Assembly: GCF_963924245.1 (NCBI RefSeq)
Contig: NC_086287.1
Coordinates: 31,973,950 to 32,037,949 of the forward strand
Origin: Chroicocephalus ridibundus
Lineage: Eukaryota > Chordata > Aves > Charadriiformes > Laridae
Length of the DNA: 64,000 nt
Reading direction: 5' to 3'
Part shown: one piece after another, positions 46,801 through 60,300 of the stretch
Layout: each line of letters opens with the position of its first letter
Numbering within the stretch: the stretch's first letter is position 1
Position numbers and translations under genes: made by a program
Notes under the pieces: model-generated
The model's database searches: none
The model's input: the letters and a program-made list of their open reading frames with translations, nothing else
Told to the model about the DNA's origin: nothing

Positions 46801-48937
46801 ATGAGTATAAATTTAATTAGCATCTGGAAATTAACAAGGCTAGAAAGAAGGGCAATGTGTTTTTAAGTGAAGGCGATGAATAGGTACTGTTTGGTGCATA
46901 TAGATAAATGAGGATTTAATTTGTAAGACATAATGAGCCAGGTGCCTATAAAATAATTTGTGGGTTTTTTTTTTCTGCTGGATATCACAGAAGATAATGG
47001 TGTAACCCTTCAAGGTCAGTCTGTCTCTACCTGTTTGTCTCTTTTGGGGGAAAATATTTTTAAAAATAACCAACTAACTAAAATTAATTTCCTGTGTAGT
47101 AAACTGCTGGGTTTTTTTTGGTTTTTGTTAAGTTTGGTGGTTTTTTTTTTAATTGAGGGAATTACATGTCTTTGCTAATTTTACAGCCAGCGTTTGTCAA
47201 AGAGGGATTTAGCTGCTGCTCTGATTTTCATCCTTCAATCTGTACGTTGACTGAGGCAGGTTGCTGTGGAGAAATGCTAGTCCGAGACTGTGTTCCTTAT
47301 ATGTGCCCATGTGGGAGTGGGGACGCATTTCCAGAGGAACTGATATTTCATAAGCTTGCATCTGCAAACATTGCTTTGAAAACAGAGCATCGCTTTAAAA
47401 ACCAAAGCATTCATTTAGAAACAGACTTTTCGGGGTTTCTTTAAAAACAAAAGTGAAGCTGAGTACTGTATGATGCTATGAATTGCCTTTTTCCTGTCAC
47501 CTATAGGACTTTCATCCATCTTCTTAAGCATTTCAGCAGAGACTACTACCGCTTGGACTGAGAAATTAATGATAGAAGGAGATCCTGTTATCCCAGTGAT
47601 GGATAGGACTGTAAAGGTTACGTGTTGGGTCTAGGTGATGTTCAGTGGAGTGAAGGAAGATTAGGGCAGTCCTTTTTTCTGTTTTCCCATATTTCTGGGA
47701 GTGCTTCTGCTGTCCCTGGCTGTCGGGGTGTAAGCAGCACAGACCTTGTAGCTGGGTAGCAGAGCCAGCCTCCGTTTCCATACTGCTTTTCCAAGTGCTG
47801 CTGCAGCTTCTTGGATTTCCAGCAAAAATTGGGGTGCTTGCTTGTCTGTTTACATGCTTTTCTGGCAGAGCTGCTATTCTTCAGAAAAATGGAAGCCAGA
47901 GAAGAGAGAAGGTTTCTCTTTTCAGCTGCTAGCCAAGCAAAGCACAAGTGAAATTTTATGAGAGAAAGTAAAGGCAGTTTTCTTCAAACCAAATGTCATA
48001 GGGCTACTGCGAGTAATAGCTGCATGCAAATTTATTCAGGAAGAAAGATTTCCCTTTCTGTCTTTCCCTCTCTCTTATAAGGAAAGGTGTTAAGTACCCT
48101 ACATAGGCATTGCTCCCAGTGCCTCATGCAGTCAGTAACTAACTTTAGCTTGCAGAAGAATGAAAGGGATTCCCCCAGGGGTGCAAAGGGCTTGAGAAGG
48201 ATGAGTATTTTGATCAATTTTTGAACGTATAGTTTTGGATTAACACACCAGTGATGAACAGATCTGCTTTAAATGGCCTTGTGGTGGTGGGGGAAGACCC
48301 AGCACCCTCCTCTTGACAGTTCTTTGCATTGTGATAAATTTGACATGGCAGTAAAGAAGGGTTTACGTTTGTACAAACGCCTTTTCCAAACAACAGTTTC
48401 CATCCATTTAATAATGACCCCGCTTTTCTCGTGAGAATAGCACCATTACCAATCTGTTGGTATGGTTTCTGCACCGCGAGACGGCACTTCCTATGGTATT
48501 TAATCGTCTCGCCCATCTGCGGAGCGTGAGGCTCGACGGAAGACACCTGCTTTCTCAAATGGTGTTTTTAAGGATCAGACCCATTGCGGTTGATTGCAGG
48601 AGGCCTGTTAACGTTGGTTGCGTTTTAGGAGAAAGATGGGTAAAAGCCAGGCTTCCTACTAGGCATGTGGCTTAGCAAAAAACAGCCTCTAATTAAAAAA
48701 ACCCAAAAGGTGCGTGCACAGAAAGCCCACATGCAAACATCTCTCTCTTTGCATAAACTATTAAAGTTCAATAAAGGATTTGTCATAAATTGAAGCTAAT
48801 GGTTAATTTAATATTGCTTCATCCTCTCCTGGATGTGGAGAGTATCGCCTAGATTTGCTGGGGTTAACATAAGCAGGGAGGGATTGAGACGTTGCCTGTG
48901 GTTTAGTCCATGAAGGTTTTGCTTAATTTCAGCTGCT

Positions 48938-48939
<2 letters not shown>
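43832..48939. other. Unassigned single-copy sequence
   Basis: 43980-44200 and 44560-44660 look like conserved non-coding sequence (AT-rich, CpG-poor, homeodomain cores). A small 11-bp tandem repeat ('taaatgctgcc' twice) sits at 46482-46503. AACAA-rich simple sequence lies near 46695-46718. No exon or TE is supported. Confidence 0.4.

Positions 48940-48976
<37 letters not shown>
48940..48976 (+). repeat. T37 homopolymer
   Basis: Thirty-seven uninterrupted T, the longest homopolymer in the window. If read on the minus strand as a poly(A) tail, the body would lie to its right (48977 onward), but no processed-pseudogene sequence was recognised there. Confidence 0.9.
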
Positions 48977-49188
48977 CCTGGGAAAGCCCCAGAGTTTCCA
49001 GATGGACTCAGGACCGGCAGGCCAGGTTTGGAGTTTGGAAACGTTTCATGGTTTAAGCTCTGCCAAATTATGGTTGCTCAGCCAGATCCTGCGGATCGGG
49101 GATGCCCGTACCTGCCTCCCAGACTGTGCGAAGGCACCATGGAGCTGCTGGCAGCCCTCGACATGCCACGCGTCTCTGTCCTCACAGG

Positions 49189-49249
49189 GGGGGACTAAAT
49201 GATCTGAAAGGTCCCTTGTAACCTAGACAATTCTGTGATTCTATGATCT
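49189..49249 (+). mobile_element. CR1 LINE 3'-terminal fragment
   Basis: Only the last 60 bases of a CR1 are present: 'gactaaatgatctgaaaggtcccttgtaacc..' then 'attctgtgattctatgatct'. Extreme 5' truncation. It resembles the tail of the 31.9-kb copy ('cttgcaacctagacaattt'). Confidence 0.85.
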
Positions 49250-51035
49250 CCTGGCAAGTGGCATTTGCAAGGCCACCTAACTCCTCCTCATGGCTAATGA
49301 AGTTACTTGCCGCTTTAGCATAAGATTGACTCCAAAGAAATGCTTGGGGCAGAGATTGCCAGACAGCCTTCATAGGCTGGCCCGCCTGTGAAAAATCTGA
49401 TTATAGGAAAAGTGAAAAATTCATCAGCGTGATTCATTTCCCTGTGCCTCATAGAGTGGGAGAGGACAGGTTAGGTACTGACAGCTACTTTGCACTTCCC
49501 TCACCCTCCTGAAAAGTGTGTTTTAAAGACGGAACTTTGTAAATTACCCCTTGTCCAGTCTCCCCTTTCACTGGGCTTTACCTCTGAACATCTGGCTGGC
49601 CAGAGACGGGTCCCTGCACTCTTCCTCTGCCATGGGGAGCGGAAACATGTCAGACCCCCCTTTGCAAATAACTGTTGTAGAAAAGGTTTCTTCTTACTCA
49701 GCAGTTATGACATCCTCACTACTGCATAAAGAAAACTTGCCTTCCTTGCCCCTGGTCCCTCCCACCCCCTCCTCAACTTCTAAATAAACACTTTTAACTA
49801 CAAGGCGTAGCTTACAATTATATGTGTGAGTTGGCATATGTGCTCCTTAACATTGTTGAGCATTTCTGAACTTTAGGTCTGGCAGAAATAGGACCCTAGA
49901 AATCCGAAAAAGTCTTGGCATATAACGTAGGATGTTTTAAACCTAATTATACAGACCTTGAAGATTTGTATAAACTTTGGGTGAAAATGCCAATATATAT
50001 TTATCTATTCCTGAGCTTTGGAACTGTACGCCACCGATTTAAACAGGACTGCCACACAAGTGGGGGTACGGTGATGCTGGACTAGTGTTGTGTGATAGGG
50101 ACTCTGAAGCTGCATCCATTTGTATAAATGGTAGAATATTACATTGACCAGACCAAGGAGGGGATCAGGGTAATAGTCAACAGAAATTACTAATAACATC
50201 ACAATATTGGGATTCACAGTTGCTGAAGCTTGCTTGTATTGAAAAGGTAACTTCTGGCTGCTCAGAATGAAAGTTTTACTAGGCTGTGCAAACCTGGAGT
50301 GGAAGGTTAAAAGAAAAACCCAGAAAGAAGGTTTGGTTGTTGAGTTAATGGATTTTCTATTCACTTTCTGTTGGCTCAGATTGCCTGCAAAGCCTCAGGA
50401 ACAGTGACGAATACCCTGTTGTAACATCAGCTCCTGAAGCAATGCTTGCATCGTGGAAGGCAGGGTAGGAGCAGGCTGGTGGCATTGTCCCCCTGCCAGA
50501 CCCTGCTGCAATGGAGCGCCTGTCCCCTGCCGAGGTCTGCCACCCAAAAAGGCTGTAACAAGGTAAATAGGTTCATAAACGAGCCACGTGTGCAAGCGTC
50601 TGGTTAGCTATGCTGAAAGCAAGTTCAGGGCTGACTTGCTCACAGTCTGCAAGACAAGACTGAAGTTAGCCAAATTCAAATCAAATTCATATAGGTTGTA
50701 GTGTGGATTTCCCATTAGTGGAAATTCATAAAATGTAGAGTGTATGTTTTAAAAAAGCTATTACTTAGTTCAAACAGAATCCTGAGAAAACCAATGAGAG
50801 ACCTGTGTTATTTTGGGAAATTGCGTCTGTAAATTTTAGCATCTGTGATCTCAGGTGAGTTGGTTGCTGGCTTGTCTTTGGCAAGCAGGAGGGATAGGAG
50901 CACGCTGGGTTTTGTCACTGTAGGAAAATACTGAATGAATTACAATATTTAATGGTTCTGCATGGACGCAGAGGTGTGCAAATGGACACAAAGGAAACTA
51001 ACGTTATCTTAGTCTATGAAAGAAGCACTACAGTA
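49250..51035. other. Unassigned single-copy sequence
   Basis: No gene, RNA or repeat recognised. Confidence 0.5.
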
Positions 51036-51188
51036 ATAGGAAATAATAAGCTAGTAAATTTGACTTCAGTTGCAGGCAAGTTCCTGGAGATTTTAAGAGC
51101 TGAGATCACAAAATACATGGGGAAGTGTGCTCTGATGAAAGTCACCAATGTGCCTTCAGAGGGGATATGCTTTATATGGCAAGGCTAG
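51036..51188 (+). mobile_element. Probable ancient CR1-type reverse transcriptase relic
   Basis: In one frame the sequence reads 'NNKLVNLTSVAGKFLEILRA', 'EITKYMG' and 'KVTNVPSEGICFIWQG'. This parallels the conserved RT start 'YRPVSLTS..GK.ME..', with a degraded 'SQHGF.KGKSC'-like stretch after it. It is the more 5' part of ORF2 than in any other copy here, so it is a separate, older insertion. Identification is by eye from a short stretch. Confidence 0.5.
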
Positions 51189-51302
51189 GAAAGTTACTTT
51201 GTGAAGCTCATTGAGGGGAAAAAGTGTGGTGAAGGGAAGGAAACAAATGTAAATCACTTGGATTTTGCACTAGGTCAAATAACAGTGGCTAGAACTGAGA
51301 AG

Positions 51303-51353
51303 AGACCCATTTCTGAAGATATGAGACCCATTTCTGAAGATATGAGACCCATG
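51303..51353 (+). repeat. 21-bp tandem repeat, about 2.4 copies
   Basis: 'gacccatttctgaagatatga' occurs twice without change, followed by a partial third copy. It lies about 115 bp after the probable RT relic. Confidence 0.9.
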
Positions 51354-54300
51354 TGATGACCACAGATAAGTAGAAGAATAAGAGTGGGTAAAGAAGGTAT
51401 CAAAGAAAATAGAAGGATGATCCTTAAAGAAGTAATTTTCCCCTTAGTGTGCTAAGGGTGGATCCAAATGTGCTTGGTGTTAGTTTCCCCTCTCCACACT
51501 GATGGCATGTGAAAGTTCATTTTTAAAGGAAATGCTGCCAGATCAACACTGAGCACCTTTGCAAATGCTGTAAATGGTATTGGATCCTTTGAACTGAAAA
51601 TACATCTTGCTTTGCAAGAAACGTGACTGTCACCTAGGAAAATGACAAGTGAAGAGGATTTAGATTAGCCTCCCTCTACAGGCATACTGAATTTGCAGCA
51701 GGTGCAACTGTACCTTAAAAAAAAAAAAAAATCCATTGCACACCCCCACCCAAAAAAAAAAAGAACCCCTCAAACAGAACTGTAGGGCAGAAGGTAATGG
51801 GTAGGACAAATGGAGGGAAATTATGGGTTTGTGAGACATTTATCAGATGCCTGATGGAACAAATTCAAGACTCTCGCTTTCTGCTCAAGGTTTACAAATA
51901 AACAGTAAAAATTATGACTGGATAATATTATACTAAAGACCAGTGTCTTTTGTGCCCTACATCAGAGCTGATCCATGGAAAGCAACAGAACTCACATGAA
52001 TTCCCCTCCAAAATGTTGTGTCTTAATACTAAATCCAGCAGGTTGATTCCAATGATTTTCTAGTTTTCTAAACCAGACCAGAAACTGTTTAAAACCAGGC
52101 ATATTACTGCAGCCATTAGTGACCACAATTACAAGCTGAATCAAATTATTGATGGACTTCAGACCTTATTTCTAACCATTCTATTTCTTTGTTTGAATCT
52201 CCATCCACAGATCACGTTCATAATTTTTGTTCAACAAATTAAAATTAAGGCAGGCACGAGAATTAATTCTACCGTGTGTTTTTATTTAATCTAGTGCTTT
52301 TTCCATGTAAAAGAAGTACCAACATGAACACAAAATGCATTATTCTAATAGTGAGGTTAGTTCTTGGTGCCAGTTTCTCATCCTAGTGAGACTTCCTATG
52401 CAGCTGAACCACCAAGACCCGTTAGAAAGCATTGCAGAGGGAACTAGAGGGGATCTGGAGATAAGAGACTGACCTGTAAATTAATTGCAGTTCTGCACTG
52501 TGCATGTTTAGAGGTAGACAGATTAATTGCATGTTTCCTGCAAGCAACCTGCTTACCACTCTTCACGTTCTCGTTCCTACCAGGGCATTGCTGCGGAGAG
52601 GGAAACCTCCTACCCCACTGGTGGCCAGCAGCTACCAGTCTCTCCCTGGCTCCTTGAGGCTGTTGATAGACAGTTTATCTTGGGTCTGGCAGCATGATCA
52701 ATGCAGGAATGGTGGTAGGGAGACATTAATTCAAACCAAATCACCGCTCTGATTTAGTACACTGAAATGGTTGTACACTACACACACTCCCTGGAGCAAT
52801 TATTCAAGATCCTCGTCATCTGCAGTGAGTATGTTAAACCTTTCTGAATTTTATTTGGGCCATGTTTTACCTAGTGAAAGCTCTCCATCACCGCTTTGAT
52901 TGCCTGTGCCTTACAGTGGCCATGAATTGCACGTCAGTCATCTGCGCTCTGTGAAACCGCGGTGGCGTTTTCAAAGCACGCTTCTTCTCTGCCTGCATGC
53001 GTGCGAGCGAGAGACCTGTGTGAAGTATTATCTACCTTACCAAGTCACTAAAAAGAAATAAGTACGGTCTCAGCCATAACATAAAAAAAGCTGACCAGAA
53101 AAGAGAGGATTAGTGGTGACATAGCAGCTGTTATGGCTCTGCAACCAAATGAATGGTATTGGAGCACAATGTATATGACCCCCTCCGTTGTGCCTCTGTA
53201 TATCTGTGGAGCAACGTCCAACACAAGCATAGCTGAAACCCAGCAGGCTGTAATGCTTGGCACAGATACCCAGCTGGGGAAAAGCAATGAGTAATATAGA
53301 CTATATATTGGCATAAACGCCACTGCCTCTGTTTCAAATTTAAACGATATTTTGACCTTCTCATCACAGCGGCTTCACTTTCTGATTTCCTTTTTAGCTT
53401 TTTCTCTTATTTGTGTTACTTGAGCTAGACCTGTTGCAGGCAGATCAGAGCAGCGCTCATGATAATGACTTGAACTGGAAATTAAAAAGTTTTGACTGAT
53501 AAACATTTAAGTTGAATATGTAAATTGATTTTGCAAGCCAGGACATTCATATCCCTGCAAATTCTTCAGAAGATCAGGAACCCAGTGTAATTTCATAGTT
53601 ATATTCATGGCTATGTAATGGGTTACACACTTTCCCGATGTGTCTAAAACGTCATTATAAAAGTCAATGTTTCTGCAGAGTTGAGAAACATGAATGAGAA
53701 AGGAAATGTTTGTGTAATTCAGGTTATGTGTTTATATTGGGCCTACTTTTTGATAGTTGCTAAGAGCTGATGGAGCTGTTTGAAGCCAAGGGGAGATGAA
53801 AGTGCACAGCAGCGCTGTGGCTTCTTTTGAGTGACCTGTGAACTTTTCAGGCAGGAAATAAAAGAAACTTCTTGTTTGTACAGTTCCTAATTGAATTGTG
53901 GATTATTTTTTTTTTAACCTGGGTGAGGACCAAGAGTTTAAATGGGCTTTAAAAAGGATTAGACACCCTTTTGGAGGGCTACGTCAATTGGTGGTTATCA
54001 AGCACAGTGAGGCTAATGCAGCTGCTCAGTGAAAAAATTCCTGGCTACCCCTCCCCAGGAGCAGAGATGGTGGTCGGGGAGCCGGCAGCTGCCTGCCCCT
54101 GCCCCATCAGAGTCCTCCCTGCCCAAGGACCTGCTGTCGGTGGTGTTGGTGCCTGCCTGCACCCCTCCTCTGCTGCTGTGCTGAGGGGGCCACGGGTCAC
54201 AGGGATAAGGAGTGGCTATCTGTCCCCATCAGGACGAATGGAATTCACCGTGGAAAAGACAGAGCTCAGTCAAGAGGGGAAAGTGTTTCCGATGATTACT

Positions 54301-57121
54301 CATTTACGCACCGTTGCAATAAATGCTGCAAACGGCTGTAAAGTTGGGTGCTGCTGCTTGACCCGATGTTAACTCTGCCAAAGAAAACTGTTGCTCAGTT
54401 CTCTTGTACTTGCTAATTAGTTCCTACAAATGCCTTTTAAAAACAACTTTATAATGAAATAGCTATGGAGATATGTTGGAAATTTACCTGAGAATTTTGT
54501 TGAGGGGGGAAAAAAAGGAAAAGATAAATGCTGGGTGAAACCGTAGAGAATATCTGTGCATAGGCACGGGTACTGCAAGTATAGAAAAATTAAACCTTGG
54601 CCTTTATCTTTATCAGGGTTTTAAAATCTTTGTGAAGGCTTGAACTGAAGGGTATTTCTTCCTAGACAAGTGATTGCCCCTCAAGTTCAGGCTACAGAAG
54701 AGAAAAAAAATATTCTTTTTTTAGAAATCACCGTTTTTGTGTCCTTGCTATAAAATTCTATATGGCTGCCTTATTTTTAAATTTTTATTGACCTGTGACT
54801 TGACGTGATATAAAACCTCAAAATGGAAGATGCCTTCTGGAGTTTGGTGTCTGAGGTGAGTATATTGTGAAAATTGGGTAAGCGTCTACAGCATCTATGT
54901 CGAGCCAGAGTGGCTTTGATTATATGTACGTGCCCACACTTCATACAGTCTTCAAATCGCCTTGAATGCTGCCCACCAAAGTGGTGGGCACCAGACACTT
55001 GCTCCTCAGTACATAGAAGTGGGATTTCAGTGGCACCCGACATGGATTTAAGTCTGCTGGTTAGTTCACACAGACACGGGGTTAGAGTAACCCAGCTGCC
55101 CTGATTTTAAAAAGCTGTGAAGCTGTGCCAGAGCGTGCAGGGCCAGGGGCAGCCCTACCCCAAAGTTGAGTTTACTGCGGGGCATTTTTGTCTCGGTCAC
55201 CTCGTGCTCGCCCACGGCAGCTGGGAGCGCACATTCCTGTCCTCTGAAAGATGCAGCCTGCTCGTACGTGTGCAGCCTCCATGGTGCATTTTTTTCTCTA
55301 AGTTTCGGTCTCAAGCTTTACCTCCCCTGTTCATAAGTCCACTGGCTTCAGAAACCAGCCAACTGGTTGCTTCAGAAACCAACTGACCCTTTTCTTGTCA
55401 CAGCAAGCTCTGCTCCCTCTCCTGGGAACTCTTTTTGGCTGCAAACTCAACCAATTTGAGTCTGCCTTACAGCAGGGATGTTTTCTAACTCTATGGGGGC
55501 TTGTTTGCTTTTAGCTTTTTGCTTTCTCCAGCATTCAGAAATAATTAACAAGTAATGAACAGAAAATAAAAGGTCCTTCAACAGCACAGCAGACAGGGCA
55601 GGCTACAGCACTGCTGTTCCTGATTCTTCCTTTTTTCTGTGATCATGGGGGAGTTGCGCTGCCTCTTTCCCTCCCAGCTTTTATTTGCCTTATTTGCTCC
55701 GACATTGAATACCCCATGTTAGGACCTGTCTCTGATGTATCTGTACAGTGCCTAGATCAAATGAACTCCGATTTTCAATGCCGAATCCAGGCTCTACTGT
55801 TGAATATACTGGATTCGCAGGCTGTACCTGCGCTATCCTGAAAGAGGCAGCTTGATGGAAGGTGATCTTGGCAGAAGCTGGCTGAGCTGACAGGCGTGTT
55901 TCTGGTATGCTGGTGGATGCAGAGGAGTTGTTTCACTTTCTGGCTTGCTTAGTAGCTGACTTACTATCCCCCGCACCACCTCTGAAAATCAGTTGATGAC
56001 CAAAAGCCAAACACGGGCGTCTTTCTGTGGATCTTCTTGTTCAGGTGAAAGTAACTGATGCGAGATACTGTTACAGGTGGATGATCAGCTGGTTGATGGT
56101 AATATGGGTGCACCTGTCTGAAAGCTACTGATATTGCTGAGAACCTCCTAAAAGGACGTTCAAATACAAAGTTTTACTATTTTTGTAGCAGAGTGAACTG
56201 CTGGGTGTCACAATGGGTGTTAGATGTGCAAAAGGTGAAGCTGGTTTTAGTCACGCTTAGCTTTAACTCAGAGGACAAACCAAAAGCAAATATCTTAATG
56301 GCATTTGTCAATACAAGTGGAAGCACCTGTGCATGCAGGCCACTCTGCCCTCCTTTGTTTGAACTCCTATCTTGAGGGCTTAATCCTGCAACCCTTCTTA
56401 ATACAGATAGATAACTTTTTTTCCTGCTGTGGGATCATCATGTGCAGAGGATTTGCAGATGCAGAACCTCTGTTCACGCAGTACTGTGAGGACTCCAGAC
56501 CTTTGATACCACTGGTGACAATAAGATTGCTTTGCTTCTCCTGTCACCAGGTATGAGGTAGGCTAAAACACCTCGTTCCACAGGGGCAGCACGTCCATAG
56601 CACATGGGCTTTCTCCGTACCATGCTTATTTTTTTTTTTCCCATGCTCCCTCTTCATTAATCTGGCTGTTTCACTCTCTTACCATCAGCTGGAAAGATTT
56701 CTCCCTTACGGTTTATTGGCATCTACAGGTATAAGACTTTCTCTTGAGCTGCGTGCAATTCATTTTTAATAAGGAGTAACATACACTGAAAGCACTTATA
56801 AATGTTCCGAGCCTGTGATTCTTAATTGTGCTGTGTGCATTTTGTGAAATACTGCTATCCCTCACACCCTTTTTGCTTGCATACTTACTGTGCGTGATGT
56901 AGTAGCAATAAATGTTAAATAACCTGCCCGCCACCCAGCCCCACTTTGTGGCGCTTGTATAATTACAGAGGCTTTCGGAAATCGCATTGCGAGGCTCTGA
57001 TTTGATGGCAACGTGTGAACGTTTCACTGTAAACACTCTTTCATTACACAAGATTTCATTACCAGAGGTTTCTGCTCTAATATCCTCTTTCCTTTGAGGA
57101 TCAGGGCCAACATTACAGTAA
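51354..57121. other. Unassigned single-copy sequence
   Basis: Contains A-rich simple sequence at 51717-51763 and a 21-22-bp imperfect tandem pair at 55340-55385 ('cttcagaaacca' repeated). AT-rich conserved-looking blocks occur at 52100-52320 and 56700-57120. The 133-codon frame at 53971-54372 has no recognisable domain. Confidence 0.4.
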
Positions 57122-57161
57122 CCACATTGTTAGCAAGAGCAACGTGAGATTAACAATGTGG
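57122..57161. promoter_or_regulatory. Inverted pair of SOX-like sites
   Basis: Perfect 11-bp arms CCACATTGTTA (57122-57132) and TAACAATGTGG (57151-57161) are separated by 18 bases. Each contains ATTGTT/AACAAT, the core bound by SOX HMG proteins. It lies at the end of a CpG-poor, AT-rich block (56700-57180) with conserved-element texture. Binding is an inference; the palindrome is seen directly. Confidence 0.45.
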
Positions 57162-57282
57162 ACTCCATTGATCTGAGAGCTTCAGAGTAAGGGTGCTAAA
57201 TATTCCCTAATAAGTGGGAGCTCAACTTGGCTCTGTGCATAATGACTGCACAGAAGCGTTTGAATTATGTTGCCTTGAGCGT

Positions 57283-57285
<3 letters not shown>

Positions 57286-57313
<28 letters not shown>
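57286..57313 (+). repeat. A28 homopolymer with purine tail
   Basis: Twenty-eight A followed by A/G-rich sequence. The plus-strand sequence upstream was not recognised as a retroposed mRNA or SINE, so it is annotated only as simple sequence. Confidence 0.88.
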
Positions 57314-60300
57314 GAAAGAAAAAAGAGTAGAGGAGTAGAGTAAGATTGATATCAGATTCTTCACCGTTTATTTATCCCTGTTATACGTGGGTAAGATACT
57401 AATCTCCCGTGGGCGTCTTCCCCGCAGAGGCTGTGTATGCTCTTTATGGGCATGGGGCTATGACTCCCAGCACCTCCGCAGGCTGAGTTTCACACTTACA
57501 GCCAGTACTTGGGCTGGAAAACAAACACTCTTTATGGCTTGAAAGATGCAAATCTATGTCAAAGACCAAGCGTGCGACCACCGTATGTGTGAAAAGCCAC
57601 GGGCCCCTGTGGCTGCCTGTGCACGGTGCAGGCGGTTTTACCAGCTGTGCGATGCAGAAAGTGCTGAGTGCCGGCGTTGGGTCCGCCTGGGCTTTAGCAA
57701 AACGCCGTTTGCACCAGCCCAGTGTTGGGACCGCTGGGCTCTGGCTCTTTTACAAAGCTACCGAAAATGGTTCTCTTGTCTCCTAATAAAACTCTATTAA
57801 CATCCTTGTTACTCCAACATGTGCACCTTTGTAATTAACAGCTCACAGATGCTCTATTTTCTTCCTTGATGTTTCCCTCCCCTCTGTTTTTGTCTTGTTT
57901 CCTTTTGTGGGTTGGCGAGGCAGTGCTGAGCTTGGTACTAGCTTCCCTTGACAGTAAGCATTAAGCTGTTGCAAGCGTCTCCCTCAGACTGTTAATTATC
58001 TTGGAGTAATTCATTAGTGAACGCACTTGCTTTATGCCAGCTACATTTCATTGGTGAAACCCAGGCGGAGCTTGTGCCCTCCCCTCCGGCCATGGCCTCT
58101 GCCCATGGCGCCAACCTTTCCATTTGGTGGAATAAGTCGTTTTCCAGTTCGTGCGTTGTAGAAAGGGTCAGTGGTATTGCTGCAGGCTGGGGAGGGCTGC
58201 TGCCACCCCCGGTGCCGGCTGGCGTGGCATTCCGAAGGTAGGCTGGGAAGCAATAATTGGGTTTCTCTGTGGTCACGAGTCACATGCGAGCCGCCACATG
58301 TTAGTTTCTGTGCTTCAACTGCTCTAGTAACTTCATTTATTTTGCCTGTCAATATTTAATACAACACAGATTTTTGAATAGGCTCAAGGGAAAGCTACTG
58401 CTAACTGGATCAAGGACGGCTGGAGTGAAGATTCTTCTGAAACTGCATCCCATTTTTTGGGGCTGACCTCTTGGGTTTTGATCAACAGTATCATCTATAG
58501 CCTTTACACCCATTTAATAGTTTTCCACTTTTTTTTTTTTTCTTGAGGTCCTGATTACATGTCTCTAGAAGCTACCACACTGGCACTGCCTGGAGTTAAT
58601 TTCAGATCCGTCCCATGGGAGCCACTCTGGGGACTTGCTTGAGTTACCTTGAGCAGGTGGCCTTGTATAAAAACATTGGGATGAAAAGTCAGGAGAGGTC
58701 TGAGATTGTGCCTCAGGCCCCGCAGACAGCCCCACACAGAGCTCTGCAGTCACTGTTCCTTTGGAAGCATATTCTGATTGTGGAAGGCTGTGGGGTGCAG
58801 CCTTCCTGCCTCCTCCTCTTCCTCCTCCCGAGACACTGCCACTGACTCACCCTGGTTCTGCTTTCCTGGAAGTCAGAGGTGGGCACACAACGTGTTTCAG
58901 CGATGCCATTCTGGCTTTTAAGGGAGCCTCTTTCTTTGTTAAACTCCTCACGGTGAGATGCAGTAGGTTCAAGAGCCCTTTGCGATGCCCTGGGGCCTCT
59001 CCCCTGCCTTCACCTCAGAGCCAGCCAGCTCTGGCGTCCCAAACCGCTGCATTACAAAGCAGAGCAAAGGCTGGGATGTATTGTACATACAACAATCGCA
59101 GCTCAGCTTTTATCCTAAATATGTATATATTGTTTTCAAGTCCGTGTGAATGAGGAAGTTCTAACGAAGCCTAAAAATACGAGTAGCGTTGACCTTCAGG
59201 AGATGTTTCCTATCCCAGCAGCTCAACTCAGGCTGCGGCTGCTGCTGCTTTTCCTGGCTGCAGACACAGAGAGAGGCTGAAATGAGCAATCAGCTTGTTT
59301 ATGGCAGATTTTAGTGCTTCACTCGTATAATAAAAGAGGCTTTCGCAGAAGGGATTTGGTTCTCGTGTACTTCAGTGTTTTCTGCTCCATTTTGCTCCAT
59401 AAAACCCAGGCTCTTGTTTACAAGAATTAGCAGCTTCCCAAGGCTTCTGCTGATTTTGAGGAATCAACCCCTTGCAGCTATGTGACACCACCATGCAGCT
59501 CCCACTCCACCCGGTGCTTGCAGAATGACTGTTCCCTACGTGCGGTTGAGCACTTGGATTAAACACCTGCACAAAACAATTGGCACAACCCAAAGGGCTG
59601 TTAGAGGCTCCATATCCTGTTTGGGAATCACTTCAAGTGAAATTAATGATTCTTCTCTGCATGCAGACTTTTTAAAAAGAAATCTGTTTTTGTATGTGCA
59701 ATTAATCCGAAGCGGTCGGTGTGCGCTCTGTACTGTTACACATCAGTAAGACAGCAACTTTGTGGCTTTTAATTCCATAGGGTGTCTAGCGTTTAAGACA
59801 ACACCATTTAAGACAACAAAATCCTCACACAGGTGGTAACCGTGACACATACATATCCCCCTGTCCACTTAGCCTTTTTCCACTGTGGAATGAGAGGGAG
59901 AATGTCTTATTTAAAAGGCATTTATGTATGTGGTCCCTGCATTACATAGATATTGTGTAGAGCTAAATTATTTTCATGTCAGAGATTCAAATAAAGACAA
60001 TTTCCAGTAGACTTTGTGTGTTGATTCACACAGTGCTGCCAGCACTTGTGATATTATCACGAGCCTTGTGATATTTAATACTCTGTCTCAAAGCTCCAGG
60101 CTCTCTCATCATGTGTTTGTTTGAATCTCAATTCTCCTTTAAAAAATAAAAGGGCCCATCTCTGTCCTAGCTGCAGAGAACAGCTTGAAATAACCCTTCA
60201 CCTCCTAAGAGCCAAAACATCAGGAGGCAGGTAAAGTTTTCCCATTTTTTTCTTTTTCAGTCTCTGGATTTTTTGAATCCCATCTAACTATTTGTTTGGA

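Noticed and set aside
57286..57313. A28 as the tail of a processed pseudogene or SINE
   Set aside because: No recognisable mRNA- or tRNA-derived body upstream and no target-site duplication seen.
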